From positions 62,772 through 126,771 of the forward strand of contig NW_019775688.1 in the NCBI RefSeq assembly GCF_001039355.2: 64,000 bases of DNA. The letters are read 5' to 3'. Both the position numbers and the translations under genes were made by a program. Source of the DNA: Lingula anatina (taxonomy: Eukaryota > Brachiopoda > Lingulata > Lingulida > Lingulidae). The notes below the pieces were generated by a model. It saw only the letters and a program-made list of their open reading frames with translations. It was not told the DNA's origin and did no database searches. Positions 52,301 to 61,300 of this stretch are shown here, piece by piece (position 1 is the first letter of the stretch; every line of letters begins with the position of its first letter).

Positions 52301-55300
52301 ATTTCTTACCTATTTGGTATACCACTTCAGTGCTGGAGGAAGGGCGGAGATTGGTTGCCATTTCTTTTACTTTCTCCCAATCAGTATTGAGTGTCATAAC
52401 TTTCTTCTGAATATGTGCTGGTACAGTCAAGTCCATCTTACTGCACTCCTCAAGTAATCCATTAAATGTGTCATTTACATCATCAATGTTTTTCTGCCTG
52501 GAATTCAGCGCACTTTGCATTGTCTGAAAGCACATAAGTAGCAAGTCTATACAAATTGCATGAGTAAATGAATAAAATTAACACAGATTCATTAGGTGAT
52601 TAACACATTATTTTGCAGGAACTAACACCTGGCAGTTACATATGAAAATCATTTTCAATGTAACAGTGTGTAAAGATCAGTGTTACTTGATAATGTTTTT
52701 ATATATAAGTGCAATGATATAGACCACGCTAACCAAATGGATCCTATTTCTCTTTTCCATGCTAACCAATTTCTCTTTCATAGAGTTCCATAGTTACTTC
52801 CTTCTAAAGTCCACCACAATTTGAATCTCTCAAACAGTCACAATTTAACCTTCTTTTTCATCCATCACCATCAACTGCCACAGCCTGGCTACCTTGTCTT
52901 ACCTGTGGGTCAACAATAACAGAGTCTCTCTCTCCTGGTGACGTGGTACTAGTGGGGTGGAGCTGCTGATCCAGCAGAGCCTTAGTCTCCGAAACCCAAG
53001 TCTGCAGGTCCTCCACTTCCTCCTGGAAAGACTTGAGATGCTGCAGACGCTCCTCCAATGCTTTTCTCTTCCCTGGGATGTCACTGGTCACCTGCAGCGT
53101 AAAAAAAGATGGACTGACTACTGACATGGTCAATTTGTTGAAAAAATACTTTTCACTTTCCATTCAAGAAAGATAACAGTAAAAAAAAATGCCTAGATAG
53201 ACAATGTAGATTGGCTGGTTAAATTATGTTTATTCCATGTTTTGGCAGACTCTGTGACAGTAAGGCCTAGTACATGTATAGTTATAAATCTTTTACATGG
53301 TGACAGCTGTTGGGAGAGGTTATGCTGGGCCAGCCACCACCTGTAGGAAGGTCATATACACAAAATTATCATAAAAAAATCCCATACAAAAGAAGTCTCT
53401 TTTTTAAAGTAGGACATTAAAATGTCATCAACCAAAACAAGCAGATAAATGACTTTGACTTGATGACAACCTGTAATTTGTCTTCATAAAGATATCAGCC
53501 ATGTCAAACTAGTTGGCGCATGGAAGTAAATATCCATATTGTATTCTAAAGCCCCCTTTAATGTCCTGAAGCTTCAGCACTGTAACTAAAGGTACATTTA
53601 CTAATTTCTCGCTTTAAGGATTTTTGCTTTCCCTCAATAAAATAAAATTGAATTTTAAGTCCAAAGACTAATAAATGCCATGTGGTGACTTTGGTTCTCT
53701 TTATTATGGGTGCATCTAACTGCTCACCTTGTCCCATCTGGCAGTGAGCATAGCAATGTCCTTCCTGATATTGGCAGCATCTTCCTGGGAGGTGGTGGGA
53801 GCAGCAACCAGATCGTCTGCTGTGGAGTTCAGCGTCTTCAAACTCTGCTGCCGAGAGGGAATATCTTCCTCACGATCCTGAAAAAAGTCAAATATGGAAA
53901 CAAATTACCACCAATGTCTGGCACTATTGTCAATCAATTTTTTCAGGCATCCGCAAGGAGTATCCATTAATTTAAAAAGCATGAATCACAGTCACCTTGC
54001 ACTTCAGAGTTCAATTTTTTGCTGCATAACAAAAGCCTATGGTTCTGTCTTCTCAAACACACACCGAGGTCGACAGACCTAGCACAGAGGTCCCTTATTA
54101 TTCACAGCAAGACACTCAAATGGTGGCAGCGTCCTGAAAAGGTTGTACATCTTGCTGCTTAGTATTCTAAACAAAACCCCACGTCTATTTTACTCCCTAT
54201 TTTTCAGTGTAGATCGTCTCTGAAAATCCGTTACCATGGACTATATAGAGAAGTTGACTGTATCTCCTGGATATACGTGAGTAATACACAGGTCTAATAC
54301 CTGGGAGCAGGATCAAAATTGCGTGAGAACTTTCACCAATTTTACTGTGTCCTCAGGGTTTATTCTAGCATTAACAGTCATTAGAGCGGAGATATACAAG
54401 ACCCTACAGTATTACTGCCTTGCAGCTGTTTGGAGAATACATATACCATACCACTACACAGTAATAATTTTGTTTATGTGATAATAGTTCACTTTAAGTG
54501 CCATACTAATGTAACTTCTCATAGCAAATGCATTTAAAGATTTATATTTCCAACAAAACAAACAAACATGCTCAATTTATCAAATCAATTTAGGGGAATC
54601 TTCCCACTGCAACTGCTCCTTCAAAACCAATTTAAAAACAAGTCATTTCTAGCAATGTCAGAAGGAAAAATAAATTGTCAAGATTGTCCAGATATCACAA
54701 TCTCTCATCCCTCTATTATAACAGATTACCAACTTTTAACCTCCCTGAATCACTACGAATTGCACTAAATGCCTTAGCATGTTAATCCACCTTGGGGATG
54801 ATTTCATGTCTATGGGTTTTTGTATCTTCTAACTGAAGTTTCATCCCTTATTTACGCATGTACCCTTGGTTTTACTTCAATTCTACTCAAAACTCTGGTT
54901 TAATTTAAAATCTAATTGTGTCAAATTATCTATGTTTTTAAACCTGGATTTACATCTCAGTGAAGTCAAGTTTTAGCTGGATTACAGAAGAGCTTTTGGT
55001 AAAACTGTCGATATAAACAAGCTTTTAGAGTTAATCTGAGGTTTAATCCTTGTTTAACCTCATCCTTCTTTGACACAATCAAGTTAACCTATCCTGATCT
55101 TTATCATTAATACCAACCCTACAATGCCATTTTGTATTATATTCAATGCTGTTAGTAGATATTACCTTGACTTTTTCTAATAAATCTTCCAAATATTGTT
55201 CGTCTGCTATCCTGACAGTGGTGTTCAAGATGGTCTCCGTTTCATCCAACCAGAAGAACAACTCGTCCATCTCTTCACTAAAAACACTGGTCTCCATTGC

Positions 55301-58300
55301 CTCAGCCTCAAACCTACAAGTTTAAATAATGGAATTTAGAAAAGCGTTTAACTAAACCAAATACTAATAGCTTAATCCAGAGTACCAATACCTGAGCTAT
55401 TTCAATTCTGTATAATACATAACAAATCTACAGGTATCAATTTTGCAATTCATAAAGAAATGTGGAAAAAAATTAATGTAATCAATTTTAAGTGAAATTA
55501 CATTACATTATATAAACAACAAAGTCAAAGTTTTTAATTATTTAAGACTGTAAAAACTTCTTTACTAAAAATGATTTACAACAGACAATAAAATAGGTAA
55601 TGTGTTTAGCTGAAATAGTTTCTAGATGTGCAAATAATGGTATTTTTGCAATAGCATCCAACAAAGTCATAGTTACACATACACATGGCAAATTATAAAT
55701 GCAAGTAACTATCTCTATTAATAATATGGGTAAGGCCTTCCCAGGGAGCTGTCCAGCTGTCATTTGGACAGTCAGTTTCCTTATATTTTCAATGACAGCT
55801 TATAAAATGTTGAGATTATTTTGATGTACCCAGATTATTTTATGCTCCACAGTTGTGTAAAAGTAGAAGAAAAACACCCTTTGAGGATCAAATAGCAATA
55901 TAAAATAAAGGTGAAAGTGAAAATATATTGCTTTTGTGTGTGGCTGCTTTTTTCAACTGCTAAAATTGTCAGGTCAAGTTATATGGTTTGCAACAATTTA
56001 GGGGGGTGGGGAGAGATGAGTAAGTTAAGGTTCTATGAAGACAGTGTAAGTGAACTGATGAATCTGATTAAATATTTTGTCACCTTCTCTGCAACTTTTT
56101 AGGAGTGATATAAAAGTGATTAGACACATGTCAAAATTTGCCGAATCCTTGGTACCTTCCTTTTGTCAGCTACCCCTTCAGTGCTACACAGATAGTTGAC
56201 CTATTTCTTTACACTTGAGTGAACGTTTGGATTTCTTGTCAAGGGCAAATAAAGATTTTTGGCTTTATTTGGTCATCAACTTGACATTGAAGTTGTAGTC
56301 TGTGCTGCTCTTTTGGTTATATGCTAATGATGTAATTCTACGCTGTATAGTTTCAGAAAGGGAAACAATGCTGCATTGAAAGCAGAAATCATTCCATTTT
56401 CACATCACAGTGTAAATCATAAATGTGGGAGTATATATGTATATTTGTGTCAACATGACATGCATATTGCAACACAGTTTGTGTTTTTATTCTCTTTGGT
56501 TTACTGTGTTAGATTTTGGTAAATGTGATAAGGGTTTCTTAAAGGTTTTCATACTTTTACACAATACTGATATATTGGAATTTTGAAAAACATTTCAGTA
56601 GATAAAACCAACTAAAAATTGCTAAATTATAATTGGAAGATTGTTTAAGAAATTAAAATATGTATAAAATATCATTATATTTATATTTATTACTATTCAA
56701 TATGTAAAATGAAAGAAAAGAGATTAATGAAAATTATTAATACCCCCTTGTCCATACACTGTTACTAATGTATAGTAAGCTTATGTCAGTTTACGGGATA
56801 ATGTGAATGAGCACAAGGAGAAAAATCACACTGGCCCTAAATAATAATGTGTGCTGCTGCAATAAACTGTTTTGAAATCTGTAAGAAAAAAATACATTAA
56901 CAGTAGCCACAGTGTGTAAGACAATACTTGCCTGTCTTTCCTATCTGAGATATCAGTGAAGACAGCCTGCCAACGCCTATTGAGCTGTTCCAGTTTTTCC
57001 GCCAGAAGGCCAGCTTCAGGAGAGGAGGACTGCTGGACGATCTCCTGGCTTGACGTGTGCAGGTTGTGGATGGTGGCCTGGTGAAGCTTCACCTGCTCTT
57101 CTAACTCCTACAAAAACATAAGAGGATGTTCCCGTCACAGTGGACAGCAGTGCATATGTTTACATAAACATGGTACCTAGCCTAAGTTGTAATAATTCAA
57201 TATCTCCACCTAACTCGAATCTGTATGGTCAGTGACTTGTTAACCAATGAGTGTCATATACCAGTAATACCTGTTAATCTGGTATAGAACCACGGGAGGT
57301 TCAGTTGCATACTTATCCACAGGTACCAGCCATGGCATACATTGCACACAAGATTGGAAACTGACATTACCATTTTTTCTCCTGGTTCACCTACCATGAA
57401 ACTTGCCCAAGCTCTTTTTACAGCCTGCATCCTGGTTTCATTTTACATTGTGAGCCTAAATATACCAGTTCAGTTTCTACATCAGTAGGGCAAGATTAAA
57501 TTAACACATTGACAAGTTGAGGCGAACACTGTCACAACGATGCATATCAAATGATACAATGTTCTTTTTTTCTCAAAAGCTGGAGAATAAGGCAGCGGAG
57601 GTGGCTCACCATATGACAGCCTACATGTATTTATATGACCTGCATCTACACCACACATGCTCATATTTCACTGAAATAGATAACTGTTTAAATAAAAAAT
57701 ACAGATCATGACTCAGCCTAAGTAAACACTACAACAACCGTACCCTTTTCCAGTAATGAAGAAATTGCAGAGCTTAAAGTCTGTCACCTTTTTTGTGCAT
57801 GTAAGACAAGGTAAAATCTTGCATAATGTGAAGCTGCCTAGCTGCTGGGTAACCTAATAGTAGGGTTAATACTTGACTTTATCCTGATCATTTAATCCTA
57901 ATTAATACTTCACCTCATATAACACTGCAGAAAGAAACCTACCTTATATCTCATGGTGAAATTCAAATACACGCACAATGACAGATCAAATACTTCAACA
58001 GTGCATGCATGCCTCGGCTTAAAAGCAAGTCAATGTTATTTGCCTGCAATTCTCCTTTTGATAAAATCCAGGAAATACCACAACTGTGAAGGCCTTAGGA
58101 ACTGAGATAAAGTGGGTTTTCTTTTTTTCCAGTCTATTTTATCAATGCTGAGTTTTGTTTTCCCACACCTCTGCATGCAATGGGCTGATAAGCTGACACA
58201 TACATAGCCGCCTTCATTACCAGCACAACTACATACACAAGGGGGCTCTAATAGACCTGGCTGCTGCATATCATCTACAGGGTGACATACAGTAGTACAG

Positions 58301-61300
58301 GCTGGAATGTTGGCTACAGACATGAAACAAGGCTGATGTACAGTGTATCACAACCCTCTCATCCCCTTATGACAGGGCCTACACCACTTGATTATTATCA
58401 CTACCTGCTACTGGTATTTCAGCACTAACTTGCTGTTGTGTCTAAATGTACAGTATGGAAGATGCATGATCTTATTCTAAACTGGCTAAGAAATGGGCTC
58501 ATACATAAATCATGCTTTTTGTCTTGCTTAAATAAATGCTCTGCTATACCTAGCTTTATTCCAATTATGTATTCTGCTTCATGGACTTTCCTTAGTGTGA
58601 CTTAGTGCGACTATCATGGCGACAGGTGCTTGTCACCATAGAAGATACTACCCATTTAAACAATGCAACTTGTTAACTGGGCTGTCCCAGCTGATTAACC
58701 CACCTGAGCTGAAGTGTCCATAATGACAGGCTATACAAATGTTACTTTAAACAGCAAACATATCCACTCCATTCAAAAGAAAAAGTTGCTGCATGTAATC
58801 TACACCAGATGTTTCCATTCCCAGTATTGCTACCCTGTGGTCAAGCCAACTTTGTGTGCTCGGCTGTGTGCACTTTTAAAATATCATGTCTGCAGTCCTG
58901 CTTGTTTTGGTGCACCAATCAATCCATCTTGTGCCTTGTCATTAATGTCAATGGTTAAGACAGACAGAGATGGCCTTCATATCAATGGGCAGCAGCACAC
59001 TAATCCATGAGAACTCTAGTCTGGGTCCAGAGTGGATGCCCATTACATTAACCCACACTAAATAATCAACTAAACCACCCTGTTCAATAAGTTCATCAAT
59101 GAAATCATGGTCACGCAGAACTTTATTTGTTCTCAATTAGATGTCCGCTAATATGGCAGCTCTTTCACATACAATCAATGCAAAGAAGCGCACAAATATG
59201 GTGCTCATCAAGACAACTGCACCAATGAAAGGGGCTTAATTGTTCACAATAGTACATGTAGCATACTTGATCAATGGGAAAGCCTGACACCTTCATGTAC
59301 TAGTTTGTGTAACAGCCAGCATCATTAGTAGCAACTTACCAGCCATAAAATGAGCTCTTCACAGATTCACATTGGTAATGATTTGAAAATGTAATAATAA
59401 CAACCTTTACAGTACATTTTTTTGTTGTCTTTTCATTTTCTAAAGATATTTTGTTCTTCTTAAAGGCAAACAAGGCTTTTAAATAATTGGAATAATTAAG
59501 CAATGATATAAATTCCAATGCTCTTATCTATATGTAGTGGCCATTCAGAATAGATGAACTGAGGACTAACTGATCTGCCGACTAAATACGGCCGGCCCCA
59601 CTTCAAAAGCGATGCCGCTGATTCCTGATGGTCACCCTGCCTCCACCCTCTCAGAGGTTTAATTGCTAAGTCCCTGCACTGACAGCACACATGGAGGCAG
59701 GGAGACCATCATGGAATTAGCAGCATCCGTTTGAAGTGCAGTCAGCCATATTTAGTTGGTGGATCAGTTAGTACTCGGATCATCTATTCTAAATGGGGCC
59801 AGAGATTAACTGACTAAATTCAACTACAAAAATAGGTGTTAAAATGTACAGGGTACATCATAGCTTGTAATATAATTACGTAACACAGCCTGAAATATTT
59901 ATGAAAAACCAGCATTGAAACAGCTGTAATGTACGCAATAATGAACACAGCTAAAGGTAAAATATTTAAGTTACGGTATAAATAAGTACATACAGCATTG
60001 TTGTATCTAATTCAATTTAGAGAGCTTTTATCACTACACCCACATATAAGGATATACTATAAAAATTGATCTTAAATGTACAGCATAGGGTTACTATCTA
60101 AACAGGGTTATACTGTATCTATAGTCCTTGAATAGAATGAAATGATTAGAAAATCAGAATTTTACAAGTCTTGGGAATAACAGCAATCTCATCAAAATTG
60201 CTGGTACATCTATGAAAAAAAAAAGAACAACACAAAGATGGCTGATTTGTCTCTGGGCCAAGGCATCAGTCTTCCATTAATTTTCATTTTGTTCTTACTC
60301 ATACGGTTCACAATTCCCAAGATAACACAAATTTTATGCAGCTCAGCTCCAGTTACACCCTAATTATCATACTTCTGGTTATTGTGAATCAGCAAATTGA
60401 TGACTTATGTATGAATGTTTCCCACTTCATTCACTTCAAATCAAATCAAATCACTAGATGTTGATTTGTGATTTGTTGATGTGTGTTCCAAAAATAGTAC
60501 TAAGGAAATAAAACATTGATAAAAAGGGAAGAGTAGTGGTAAGTGTCATCTTCATCTATAGATATTGTAAATAAGCTACAATGTGTTTAACTTTTACCAG
60601 TTAAAAATTACCATGTTTAAAGCCTTTCCCCACTATTAAAGGACATACCTTCTGCTGTGCTTTTGCCTTCTCCAGATCGATGTTGCCCTCGCTAGTCCTG
60701 GTCTCAGCCAGCGTCTTCTCTGCCTCTGTCAGCCACGACGCCAGCTCTTTCATGTCACAGTGGAACTGACGCCACTGGTCAGCAGTTTCAGTCCAGTGAC
60801 TGGATGAAAATAGAATCAGTCATTTAAAATAAAATAAATGATTTTTTTCATTCATTCATTTCCATTAAATTGTCACTGAAAAACCTGCAGCAAAACTACC
60901 TTTAATTTTCTTATACATTATATAGTATTACTTATTTCCAATTTATAATTATTCACCATTTTTTAAAAACAGAACTAAACATATTTGATAAACATATTTA
61001 CTCAAGTATGCAAATTGCTCTAAAGCACATGAAACATGAATGTACTTAGGTGCTTAACCCACCAAACCTCTTGACAACCCTCAATTTAAGTCCCCAGAAC
61101 ATGAGTATTCTAGTTCTTATCCAAGTAAACATGAAAACACTCTGGTCTTTACCATATATACACCTCTCCTTAAGTAGATTAATGTGCTGATAACATCACA
61201 AACATTACATTAATAAATTGACATACAATTCACCAAAAGACAGCATTAAACTATATTACTATAAAAGAAAGACATCTTTTCATTTGTTGAATACCTGTCT

